Origin: Hippophae tibetana
Lineage: Eukaryota; Streptophyta; Magnoliopsida; Rosales; Elaeagnaceae
Direction of reading: 5' to 3'
DNA length: 64,000 nt
Assembly: GCA_037013495.1 (NCBI GenBank)
Contig: CM072811.1
Span: 38,083,452-38,147,451 of the forward strand
The number at the start of each line of letters is the position of its first letter. Positions within the stretch are counted from its first letter, which is position 1. The notes under the pieces are model-generated. The model saw nothing but the letters and a program-made list of their open reading frames with translations. It ran no database searches and was not told the origin of the DNA. The translations under genes and the position numbers were made by a program. Positions 48,540 to 58,239 of the stretch are shown here, one piece after another.

Positions 48540-50840
48540 GTTTTATTTATTATTTGTATAGAGTTTTTCAAGAACAAATAGTTAGGGATGAAATAATCGA
48601 ACAGCCAGGGAGAGATACTATATATCATGCATTCGAATGTGAGCATCATGTTCGTGTTAGGGGAGGAAACCAATATGATGGTTATATGGAGTGTTTTAAC
48701 ATTCCAAAACAAAAGCCTCAGATAGAAAAATTGAAGAAGAGTTTAGCTCTTTTAAGGCCTCAGTGTTAAGTGAGATTGCCCTTTTAAAAGAATATCAATC
48801 ACAACACATGTCAGGCACGACAACATACTATAATCAGAGCATGCCCTATTAGCCAGACATCCAACCATCCATGCCACCATCAATGCAATCTCATGGCACC
48901 CAACCTATATCTTGTATGGGATATAGTCATCCTATTGACATTCCCTTTATGCTAGGAATGCAAATGCAATCAGGTACTAGTTCAACATCCCCAAAGGAAT
49001 TTGTGCATTCTTACCATCCACCACATTATGATAAATGTTTTGATGAAAATGTCCTTCCAATAGCTACCCCACACAAGAGTCCTCCTCTATTTGATGAATC
49101 ATTTGTGGTAAGATTTAAATTTTATATAGATAGTCTATTATTTTTATTTTTTTATTATATATTTTATTTATTATATATAACGCTTAATTTTTTTACAAAA
49201 TATGAAATGTTTGTTGAAACATTCTTCATCAACGAACTTTGTTGCTATTGGAATGTTACAACAATTGAGCGATGATCGAATGATTCATAATCAATATTTG
49301 AAATTATTAGCGAATAGTAATTAATCAATTATTACTTCATGATTTTCTACTACCTATGCCTTCTGATGCTACCATAGTCCAAGAAGTAGTTGGACAATAT
49401 GTGGCTTGGCCGTCAAGTCAAGTTGTGATTATTTTTGACATGGTACTATTTTTTTACTTAAGATAACATTTTTTTACTACTATTATATTATTATTCTTTT
49501 ATTATTACTAACAAATATAATACTTATATTTTAATCTATTATACCAGAATTAGTAAATGCGGCATATTTAAGAGATACAAAACAAGTATCTAGTGATAAA
49601 TCTATGTCTAGTGGGTAATCATCGCTCACTAAGTCATTCAAGAAGAAGCCATGGAAAAAGTATAGTTATTGATTATGCTATAAAAATTAGCAGAAATCTT
49701 GGCTCTTTGATTACTATTGTTATAAGGGCATCTAGCGTAAATGATGGATGGATTGTGCCACTTCCTATAAAAATTCCTGGTGTAGACATTGGCCAAACAT
49801 ATATATTGATCGAGTGCATATTGCAGCTATTTGAATATCAAATGATCGATTTAAGTATAATTCAAGTGTGGACAAGGTGAGTCCTCAATCAGTAGTTGAT
49901 AATTTTCATTTATGTATAACACATATATGTATATTTATATTATCTAATTATTTACATATATTTCTTTTATATAGGTCATGTTATTATCGACTTTAAGATA
50001 ATCACTCATCACATTTAGCAATGTTCTATGATTCTTCATTTGGAAATCAATATCAAGAGAATGATGTTAGCATCAAAGCTAAACAGTTATGTGATAGAGC
50101 ATTAACATTTAATAGAAATCAGAAGTTGATAATCCCTTGGACACTAAAGTTTGAACAAGGCCAAGATCATTGGATGTTGGTAATCCTTGATCTATATGCC
50201 AATCATGTTTGGTATTGTGACTCAGCTTCCATAGAATGGAGTAAAGATACAAAGCAGTTGTTGAAATGTAAGAGTTATAGCTAGCTATTTTTCTTTCTAA
50301 TATTTAATAAAAAATTAATTGTTTTAAACTTTAATTGGGCATGGAAGCTATGGAACAAGAGTAGGGGAATTTTCCTTAAAAAATCTCATAAGCTTATATG
50401 GGATAAAGTTATGGTATGTATAAGCGAATATTAATAATTTAATTAATTTTACTATTGAATAATAAAGATGTTCGAATATGAAAAATCATGTATACTTGTT
50501 TTTTGTAGGTTCCACAACAAAATGATGAAGTCATGTGTGGTTACTATGTCATGAAGTTTATGAGCAAAATAATCACAAATATCAACATTCCAATTAAAGA
50601 TGTGGTAATCTCTTTTGCCAATATACCTTTTTAACATATGAGTTATATTTTTTGAATTCATGATATTACATTCTTATTTTGAATTTAAATATATTTAGTT
50701 CTTTGGTTAGAACAAGTCGGGCTATGACTTGCACATTTTTGATGATTTACGAGAAGAGTGGGTAGAACACATGATTCAAATTATATCATCATAAGAAGAA
50801 TCGGGAGTAGATTATGATGATCTTGAATAGCATTTGATAA
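48540..50840 (+). pseudogene. CACTA-type Transposase_24-like and Ulp1-like protease remnant
   Basis: The first segment (48554-48769) reads VRDEIIEQPGRDTIYHAFEC, then EHHVRVRGGNQ, resembling the plant Transposase_24 pattern (D.L..ALGT.EH.GRVRG.G). Next comes a shifted segment (48871-49110) rich in Pro/Gln/Ser/Met. A C-terminal Ulp1/C48 protease-like domain follows in exon-like pieces: 49593-49880, then 50021-50280 with HWMLVILDLYANHVWYCDSA (catalytic His and Asp), then 50508-50602 reading VPQQNDEVMCGYYVMKF (catalytic Cys in the CGYYVM box), and a tail IFDDLREEWVEHMIQI. GT/AG-like junctions lie between pieces. Such Ulp1-fused proteins are known passengers of plant CACTA and Mutator elements. 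Stops and frame changes suggest decay, although the His-Asp-Cys triad is visible. Confidence 0.75.
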
Positions 50841-51612
50841 CATCATAATAATTTTTATAATGCTTTAATTTCTCTATTCCTGTGTCTAAAGTTTGGGAAG
50901 CTTGTTTGATGGATGTTTATGTGCTCATGTATTTAGGGAAATGAATTGTTATATGGACCTATTTTTTGCCCAAACTTCATCTCATCTCTTTTTTCTAGTT
51001 TCCTGGTATGATAACATCATGATAGTCACTAGCCAGCCAAGTACAAGAAAACCACCAAGAATCATCATATCTTCAAGAGTTATTGTTGTTTCACCCTAAG
51101 AAAATACAAAAGTATTAGTTTATGGGCACCAAAACTAAACCAACCTAAGTAAAAAATTGGAGTTATACTTTACTTCATATTTAGAGCTCATTATAGTATT
51201 AAAAATACCAGCTTGACTAGATAGCTTCATATTTATAGACAAAAGATTAATATAGTGCTAATATGATTTCAAAGGGATGAGATTATTTTTATATCACTCT
51301 AGTGTCAATGTGGTAATCTTTTTACTATTTTTTTAAACATAAATAAGTTATTTTTTTTATGAATTCATGATATCATATTCTTATTTTTAATTTAATTACA
51401 TGTAGTTCTTTGGTTGGAACGGTTGGAAAAAGTCGGGCTATGATAACACATGGTTCAAATTATAACATCACAAGAAGAATCAGGAGAAGAATATGATGAT
51501 CTTGAATAACATATGAAAACACCATGATAATTTTTATAATGCTTTAATTTCTCCATTCTTGTGTCTTTGAAGTTGTTTTTTGCCCAAACTTCATCTCATC
51601 TATCTTGCCTAG
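50640..51612. repeat. Duplicated 3' segment of the Ulp1-type gene
   Basis: The segment at about 50640-51015 recurs, shortened, at about 51350-51612. Shared tracts include gaattcatgatattacattc/gaattcatgatatcatattc, tagttctttggttagaac/tagttctttggttggaac, gatgatcttgaata, tttttataatgctttaattt, and ttttttgcccaaacttcatc. The open frame 50893-51099 lies in this noncoding tail. Confidence 0.8.
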
Positions 51613-51731
51613 TTTCCTAGTCATTATGTTAGTGATTCTAAGCAAACCAAACTTTTGCTCCTTGAAATAAAGTGGGAATATAAAACAATCTATGACAAAA
51701 GAGACGATGTCATTTTATTTATAATTTAAGT

Positions 51732-51734
<3 letters not shown>

Positions 51735-51766
<32 letters not shown>
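51735..51766. repeat. (AT)16 microsatellite
   Basis: Uninterrupted AT dinucleotide run. Similar shorter runs occur at about 4416-4438, 59130-59146 and 61815-61847. Confidence 0.95.
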
Positions 51767-51774
<8 letters not shown>

Positions 51775-51954
51775 TGTATATAAACTATTTTTTTGTAACA
51801 AATTTAATTATGAAGTAATTAATTAATATTTATTTTTTTAATTATTTATATTATTTAAACTTTGTTAAACAGATTTTGGTTTTTTTTATATTATGTGATC
51901 GAATACAAGTTCTGAGTATAACATTAAATGAGTAAAATATGTAAAAAAAAAGTA

Positions 51955-52080
51955 CAGAATTTTAAGTCATTTTAACTCGTGAACTGACTTTACGTTTAAA
52001 GTCAGTTCACTCGATTAATCAACTTTAAATTTTAAGTCTGAGCATTTAAAGTTGATTATGAACCGACTTTAAAGCTCGAT
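51955..52080. repeat. CACTA subterminal region, truncated end
   Basis: It contains inverted motif pairs of the AAAGTCGGTT type: gaactgactttacg, aaagtcagttcac, aaagttgattatgaaccgac, ctttaaa. These match the complement of 54887-54955 in the small CACTA element. Upstream sequence back to about 51480 also matches the complement of about 54980-55145. The terminal CACTACTACAAAAA is missing: the sequence runs directly into the right family Y repeat at about 52083. Confidence 0.75.
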
Positions 52081-52084
52081 TTTA

Positions 52085-53410
52085 GCACAATGAATCACAA
52101 CTTTAGGTGGAGTCAGTTAATTAGACTTTATTCAAGCTGTCTAAATTAAACCTAAGAATTTAATTATTTGAGTACTAACTTTCAAGTTTTAAAACTATTA
52201 CTAAAAATACGTCGTCAATACATTTTCAAATAATAGTTCTTATAAAAAAAACTTCACTCTTACTACCGAGCGATTGTACCAATAAATAAAAGAGTACTAC
52301 TCTAAATCAGACTCAATAATTAAATCTTATAATCTAATTTTCAAATGTAAGTTTGTAATGAAAATAATATATTTTTCTCTAACATCCTTAATATAAAATC
52401 TTGAATAAAAACAAAATCAATTTATTTTATAGAAATGTTGTACCTATTTAATATTTTACAAGCATAACATTATTATTATATCATATTTACAAACAATCAA
52501 CCATGTTAAATTTAATCTCACACAAATTAACATAACATATAAGAATAAAACATAAAAAAATATCTGTAAAGAATTAATTTAAAAATTATACCTCAAAAGA
52601 ATCCTTACAAAACTTTGATGCAAATCCTATTACTAGAAAACCTTCAAATGGATTTGCATTTCCGTTTATTGAATCAAAAACTAAAAATCTATAAAAGCAT
52701 AGCTAGTTCTTCTCAAAAAGAGAAGACCTTTAAAACAAAAAAACTAAGAAAACTTTGTAGAGAGAGAAACAGTTGAGAAAATTATGTGTTTTTTACAATG
52801 GAGGATAGGATCCTTTTATAAGTGAAGAAAAGACCAAAAAAGGTGGGAAAATATTTCAAAAATTGATTTTGGATGCATTTAGATAGGCTGTAACCATGTA
52901 GGGCACAAGATTTGTAACAAATGGGCATTTGGCATGCACAAGCATGTTTGAGAAAATCACAGGCTTGTGCTGGAGCGCGTAGGACACGAGCGGGAATGTG
53001 TTGGCATGCGGAAATTGATGTTGCTTGTGTTGGGCATGTGTCTACACACAAGACTTAGCATGGTATGTGTTGGCACGTGTGGGACTTCGGCATGAATAGG
53101 CAACTATCCATAGAATTTCAATGTTTTTGATATTTTTGACATTTTTTATCCGTTTTATCCAATTTTTCCATATTTTTGAATTCTCTTAATCTTTTCTCAA
53201 CATATTTGTGATGTATTACCTCCATTATTTTTCTCCAAGTCTTTAAGTTATTTTTAAACGAAAATATCTGAAAATAATAAAAATATCAGTGATTTCAAAA
53301 AGATAAATTTATATAAAAACATGATAAAATTATACAAATAGAAATCTATTTAATCAATTAAATTACATTAAATCAAAATAATTTTAGTGTTTTTTAAGCA
53401 CTCATTAGTT
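52085..53410 (+). repeat. 1.3-kb LTR-type direct repeat (family Y), right copy
   Basis: Partner of 44760-46090, same orientation. It includes the GC-richer island (about 52880-53100) that yields the chance open frame 52782-53051 minus. It ends agtgttttttaagcactcat, directly at the copia RT fragment. Confidence 0.75.
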
Positions 53411-53770
53411 GTACTTTTCAATAGACATATCAGAATAATTTTTTATTTTATAGATCTAACGAAAAAAATTAACTTGTTTACCTAATGTCAAAGGTACCAA
53501 GACCTAGGTGTTTGTTTGATACAAAGTAGTAGCTCTTTAGCCATAGATTGTTGCCAAATGGGATCAAAAATTTCCTTCTTATAGGACATAGGCTTAGAGA
53601 TACTATGAATGGTTATTATAGCTTGTTTACCTTATCGCAAAGGTACCAAGACCCAGGTGTTTGTTTGATACAAAGTAGTAGCTCGTTAGCCATAGATTAT
53701 TGCCAAAAGGGATCATAAATTGCCTTTTTATAAGACATAGGCTCAGAGATACTATGAATGGTTATTAAGA
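53411..53770 (-). pseudogene. Copia RT N-terminal fragment with 149-bp tandem duplication
   Basis: Minus-strand translation reads EIFDPIWQQSMAKELLLCIK, then QTPRS, the start of the copia RVT_2 domain (DP.W..AM..E..AL....TW). It ends IYKIKNYSDMSIEKYN (family: WVYKIK...DGSIERYKARLVAKG). The 149-bp unit occurs twice, at about 53473-53621 and 53622-53770, so the DPIWQQ segment is encoded twice. Confidence 0.85.
53473..53770. repeat. 149-bp tandem duplication inside copia RT
   Basis: The units begin cttgtttacctaatgtcaaa at 53473 and cttgtttaccttatcgcaaa at 53622 and both end ctatgaatggttatta. About a dozen differences separate them, so the duplication is not recent. Confidence 0.92.
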
Positions 53771-53879
53771 TAGAAACAAATGAGTTAGAATAAAAAGTGT
53801 AAATGAAATCAGGCAACTAAGATAACTTATGAGAGAATTGAGGATATCGAGAAGGAGTAGACATAGTCTCGGAAGGTGC

Positions 53880-54822
53880 TTGGGATGCAGTGGGAGCAAA
53901 AAGTAAAGTACCAATATTTGTGGAATTATTAGGGTTAACCATGTAAGAATAAAGATCTAAAATGGGAGAATGAGAGTGGAAAACAATGTATGGTACAACC
54001 TATATATAACCACTAAAGGGATCAATATGAATGAGATTAATACTTAGTAACATTTGATAGATAGAAGGAATATAAAAGAAAGTCATATGCTTAAGGAACA
54101 CAATATTAAGAAAAACATACAAATTTTAGTTAAATGGATCAAAGCAATGACATCCCTTTTGACTTGTACCATAAACTAGAAAACACAAATGGTAGATCAT
54201 GAAAACAATTTATTGTGATTGACGTGAAGTCCCAGAAAAAAACATGTAAAGCCAATGACATGCACTATAAAGTAATCAGGAACAAAACCATACAAATTTT
54301 TAAAATGAGACAAACTTAAGTTGTGTGTGATTGGATTTATAATTATCAAATAGGTAGCAATAAAGATTGTTTCTTACCAATAAAAAAAGAGCGAGCAGTT
54401 TCAAAAATGTGTCTATGTTTCCTTTTAGCAACACCATTTTGTTTTGGAGTGTTTGTACAAAATGTTTCATGGATAGTACCATCTAAGGCAAGTAGTTTAG
54501 TAACAACCTTAAACATATACTCCCAACCCAAATCACATCGAAATCATTTGATGATAGCAAAATGTTGAGTTTTAACAAAGGCTTGAAAGTTATTGTAAAT
54601 AACAAAAAAGAAAATCAGAAGACACTACATAATATAAATTTAATAATAATGAGTATAGTCATCAATAAAGAAAAAGTAATAATGGGACCCTCTTTCATAG
54701 TGGAAAGACAAGGTTCCCACACATTAGAACGAATATGATCAAAAGATGCAACATAAGAGGAAATACTATTATCAAGAGGTAAGGCATAAATGTTTTCCAA
54801 TTTATAACTACTAGAATGAGAA
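53880..54822 (-). pseudogene. Copia integrase remnant
   Basis: Minus-strand frames read SSYKLENIYALPLDNSISSY, then VASFDHIRSNVWEPCLSTMK (54615-54800; family: LPF..S.S....FDLIHSDVWGP), TIHETFCTNTPKQNGVAKRK, then HRHIFETARSFF (54346-54531; family: HQTSC..TPQQNGVAERKHRH..E.AR). A C-terminal part follows near 54140-54300 (NLYGFVPDYF to VQVKRD). The first catalytic Asp region is recognisable as HIRSNVWEP with Asp changed to Asn. Frameshifts are present, so it is inactive. Confidence 0.85.
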
Positions 54823-54841
54823 CACTACTACAAAAAGGAGC

Positions 54842-54958
54842 ATTAAAGTCGGGTTTTAACCGAATTTAAACTAAATGACTTAAAGTGTAAAGTCGGTTCA
54901 AGGTGTGAACCAACTTTACGTTTAAAGTCGGTTCACGCGGTGAACCGACTTTAACTTC
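54842..54958. repeat. Left subterminal hairpin units of the CACTA element
   Basis: Two clear units with arms AAAGTCGGTTCA and TGAACCGACTTT (or AACCAACTTT) around 6-8 nt loops, plus a degenerate unit at the outer edge (aaagtcgggttttaaccga). These are probable transposase-binding sites. Confidence 0.8.
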
Positions 54959-55396
54959 TTCTTTTTTTAAATTTATTCATTTTCAACCTGTATTCGAGTA
55001 GAAAAAAAAAAACCAAAATCAGTTTAACAAACAGTTCAAATAATACAAATATTTGAAAAATAAAATATTAATTAATAACAGAAAAATTATCATGGTTTTG
55101 TTCTATTTTATTCAAGATCGTCATATTCTTCTCCTTATGTTATAATAGAAACCTACATATATAATACAACAATCTATACACATAAATAATAACAGAAAAA
55201 AAATATGAATAATAGGGGATCTAAAAGATTAGTTAGAGAGGAAGAAAACTCACTAACCGATGATGGAAATAGTAGTCGTAGGTGGCCGGAAAATGAGAAA
55301 GAGTGGAGGAGGAGGTTTTCGATTTTTTAGAGTTCTGCAACGCTGAAAATAGTTTCTGACTGGGAAGAAAGGAAGAGAAAATATTTATCCACGTGT

Positions 55397-55678
55397 GTAG
55401 CGTCGGTTGACGTGTCGAACCGACGCTATGTTACGTGGATAGCGTCGGTTCCAGGTGTCAACCGACGCTATCCTACGTGGATAGCGTCGGTTCTAGGTGT
55501 CAACCGACACTACGCTACGTGGATAGCGTCGGTTTACACCTAGAACCGACGCTACGTCCACGCATAGCGTCGGTTTGACACATCAACCGACGTTATATCC
55601 TACGTGGATAGCGTCGGTTCTATATCAAACCGACTTTAAACCAATTTAAAGTCGGTTTTTGGAAAAAACCGACTTTAC
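55397..55678. repeat. Right subterminal hairpin array of the CACTA element
   Basis: Seven successive units, each an inverted repeat: arms TAGCGTCGGTT and AACCGACGCTA with 7-10 nt loops, joined by TACGTGGA-type spacers. The sixth is a hybrid (GCGTCGGTT with AACCGACTTT) and the seventh has AAAGTCGGTT arms. This makes a GC-rich island in AT-rich DNA. Confidence 0.9.
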
Positions 55679-55711
55679 GTATCGACTTAAATACCCATTT
55701 TTGTAGTAGTG

Positions 55712-55790
55712 GAAATATCATTTTTAAGAGGCCCTAATGCTCATGTAAAAACTACATATTTTAAACAAGATGTAGAAACATGATCAAGGC
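55712..55790 (-). pseudogene. Copia GAG-pre-integrase fragment
   Basis: Minus-strand translation reads DHVSTSCLKYVVFT, stop, ALGPLKNDIS, matching the family pattern LGHVS.SRL......G.LG.L....C..C..GK. It continues on the other side of the CACTA element, and is cut on its 5' side by the family X repeat. Confidence 0.75.
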
Positions 55791-55794
55791 GAAT

Positions 55795-57162
55795 AACTAG
55801 CACACTAATAATAAACTATCCCAAGGTTGATCTCTAAAGAAATCAATCAGTTGTTCTAAAAGGTTAAATTATTTTCTAAATTAGTTAAGTATACAATCAT
55901 AAATATTTTATCAGGAGTTGATTTAGAAAAGAGAATTGTAAATTTTAAATTACTTTAATAACTAAAATCATAAGTAAACTAAATTATAGTAAAAAAGAAG
56001 GATGGTAAATGAATACAAGAAATATGCTTACATGTGCCTTCAAGAAAAGAATGACTTAAAATTATTTAAATAAAAATTTAGATTTATTAATTTTTTTTCT
56101 TTTAAAATAAGCAAATCCCTTATAATAATGGTGAATCCTCACAATTCTTAATTAATCAATAACTTTCTTGACCAGACTTGAAATTAATTACTTAAAAAAG
56201 CTAAGAAAAATATATAAACCATGATTTTTAATTAATTAATAACTTTTTTGGCCGGACATGAAATTAATTAATTGATAAACCTAAAGTGAATATATATTTT
56301 AATTATAAATCAAGACTTAGTCCATCATTAATTTATTTTTAAAGATAATTTTAACCATCTAATTTAATATAAATCAATAAAATTAAATTATACTCATTTT
56401 CATTCATGTACAACTAAGCACAAATGATGTATCTAATGTTTATTTTTAAAATATTTTCTTTAATCATAAATCAAGACTTCACCCATCATGAATTTATAAT
56501 TAAATATTTAAATAACAATAAATAAATCTAAAATTATTATTTATAATTAAAGTTTTAGATTTATTTAAACCATAAAATTATTATTCCAATCACTTGAAGC
56601 AATACTAAAATCCCATATTACAAAAGCTATACATTCATAATTGAATTAACATAAGTTGATTCAAATACAAAAGACATCAGATTACAAAGAGAAAAAGAAT
56701 ATAAAACAATAAAAATACCCTTTTTGGATGAAGATGATTACAAATCTATGAATAAGTTTTCGCTACCCTCTTCTATTTCTTGGATATTTTTCAAAATTAG
56801 AAGATTTTTTCTCTGTATCTGTATATAATGGATGGTGGAACAACTATGGGATCTAAGAACATGGCATGAGTCTTGATATCTATTTAGGATGAATCACATA
56901 TAGAACACATATTAGGGTTTATGGTAGTTGTATTGTGGCATAGAATTTTTGGTCTTTGACATTTTGGTTTGTTCCGACTTGTATGAATTTCTATTAATTA
57001 CCTTATTTTCACTCTTCTTACTTATGTTTGTTCAAGATTCTTCAAAATGAACTTCAACATACAAAACATGAAAATACCCTCCAAAACAAGATAATAGAAA
57101 AGTAAAATATAAAATAAATGATTAAAAACATGAAAAATAATAGATTAAAAGAATGTTCATCA
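55795..57162 (-). repeat. LTR-type repeat (family X), copy 3, solo
   Basis: The complement matches 35066-36745 and 43000-44330. It starts near TGATGAACATTC (57162 downward), passes TTCATACAAGTCGGAAC and TTAGATACATCATTTGTGC, and ends near 55795. Copia coding sequence resumes on both sides, so this is an insertion. No partner copy lies adjacent, so a solo LTR is likely. Confidence 0.65.
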
Positions 57163-58230
57163 ATGCATTGGAGATTAAGACCTATAAGGAAGAAGACATA
57201 CCTAAATAATTAGATGATGAAAAGCCTATATGAAAAGAAGCAAACATAGCATGTGCTTGTATTGCAAGGAAATTTTGAAACTGATCAAGCATGACTAGGT
57301 CTAAAAAGTGAGCAACCATTATAGTATTAAACTGAGGTGGCATGTAGGTAATTGTTGTTGTTGCAATGGATTTTCAATTCTCTATTATTGCTTGGCTCTA
57401 TTCAACTTAGGATATTGAGCCTTCTAGTGACACTTCTACTAACAAATGGCACATTCATCAAGTATAACTCTTGAAGAATTTGCATCCTACTTACTAAAGG
57501 TGATCTTTGAGGTGTCAGTAAGATAAATGGTTTAGAAGCTAATAAAAAGCCCTTATCAACCTATGACTTAAAACGTATTTCCTCTGTCAATAATTCACTA
57601 ACTACTAAATCAAAAGAAAGAAGCATACTACAATGTAAAATGCTCCCATAAAGTCCTTCTAAATCATAACAATGAGACATCAAAAACTAAACCAATAGGT
57701 TGTCTACTCGGTAATGTAATTTATAAAAACCTATAATTTTTTTGATTTTATGAGTGCTAATTGGCATATATCTATTATAGTTGAACAAAATTCTTGAATA
57801 CTTAGATTCTTTTGTACTAGAGTTTGAGTATCAGATTCTAATTGATATTGTTTTTCAAAATTACATTGTGTAGCTAAATGATCCCAAAAATCCTTTGCAT
57901 TCTCGTACTTTTCCAATTGAAATTCTATCAAATTTATCATATAATTATTAATTCAAGTTATAATTTTTGAATTATTAGAATCCCAAGGTTTTAACAAATC
58001 TACATACTTCTCAGCTTTCGTACATGTAGGTTTGTAGAGGTACCAATAACAAAACCCCACGTCTTTTTACCCTTCAAAAAAACTTTCATCACATAACTCT
58101 ACCAAGAGTAATTCTTCATATTTAACTTGAGAATTCCATATGTAGGAACAATTGCATAGATTTCAATTATTCTTATGAACCACATAGATAACTGGGACCT
58201 AGATGAGGGGTAAAAATACCAACACATGGA
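57163..58230 (-). pseudogene. Copia gag remnant (UBN2 type) with broken zinc knuckle
   Basis: Minus-strand reading gives YIWNSQVKYE, then FCYWYLYKPTCTKAEKYVDL, LKPWDSNNSKIIT, and an open segment (57731-57940): MINLIEFQLEKYENAKDFWD, then HLATQCNFEKQYQLESDTQT, then NLSIQEFCSTIIDICQLALI. This matches the retrotransposon gag UBN2 pattern (AKE.WD.L...Y.....Q.YQL......L.Q.DMSIQEFYS.....WDQLAL.E). A zinc knuckle near 57435-57480 reads CAICK, stop, KCH, stop, KAQY: the third and fourth ligand region is damaged, with the last Cys read as Tyr. Stops are frequent. Confidence 0.8.
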
Positions 58231-58239
58231 ATCTTTTTG

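Larger units (their letters stand above)
42931..53410. mobile_element. Composite insertion within copia RT
   Basis: This block interrupts the RT domain: the sequence to its right ends at codons for IYKIKNYSDMSIEKYN and that to its left resumes near KLRKAHYGLKQ, so about 70 RT residues are missing or unrecognisable. It contains a family X repeat, two 1.3-kb direct repeats (44760-46090 and 52085-53410) bracketing about 6 kb, and a CACTA-type remnant inside that. No gag-pol of its own is recognisable, so the outer element would be a large noncoding LTR-type element. Confidence 0.5.
54823..55711. mobile_element. Non-autonomous CACTA element, 889 bp
   Basis: The ends are perfect inverted repeats: CACTACTACAAAAA at 54823 and TTTTTGTAGTAGTG ending at 55711. 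The host copia sequence is duplicated as GAA on both sides (54820-54822 and 55712-55714), the 3-bp target duplication of CACTA transposons. Subterminal hairpin units crowd both ends. The interior (about 54980-55150) matches the complement of the 3' end of the Ulp1-type element at 51.4-52.0 kb. There is no open frame of note. The insertion separates codons for GPLKNDIS and SYKLEN in the copia GAG-pre-integrase/integrase region. Intact termini indicate a relatively recent insertion compared with its host. Confidence 0.93.
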
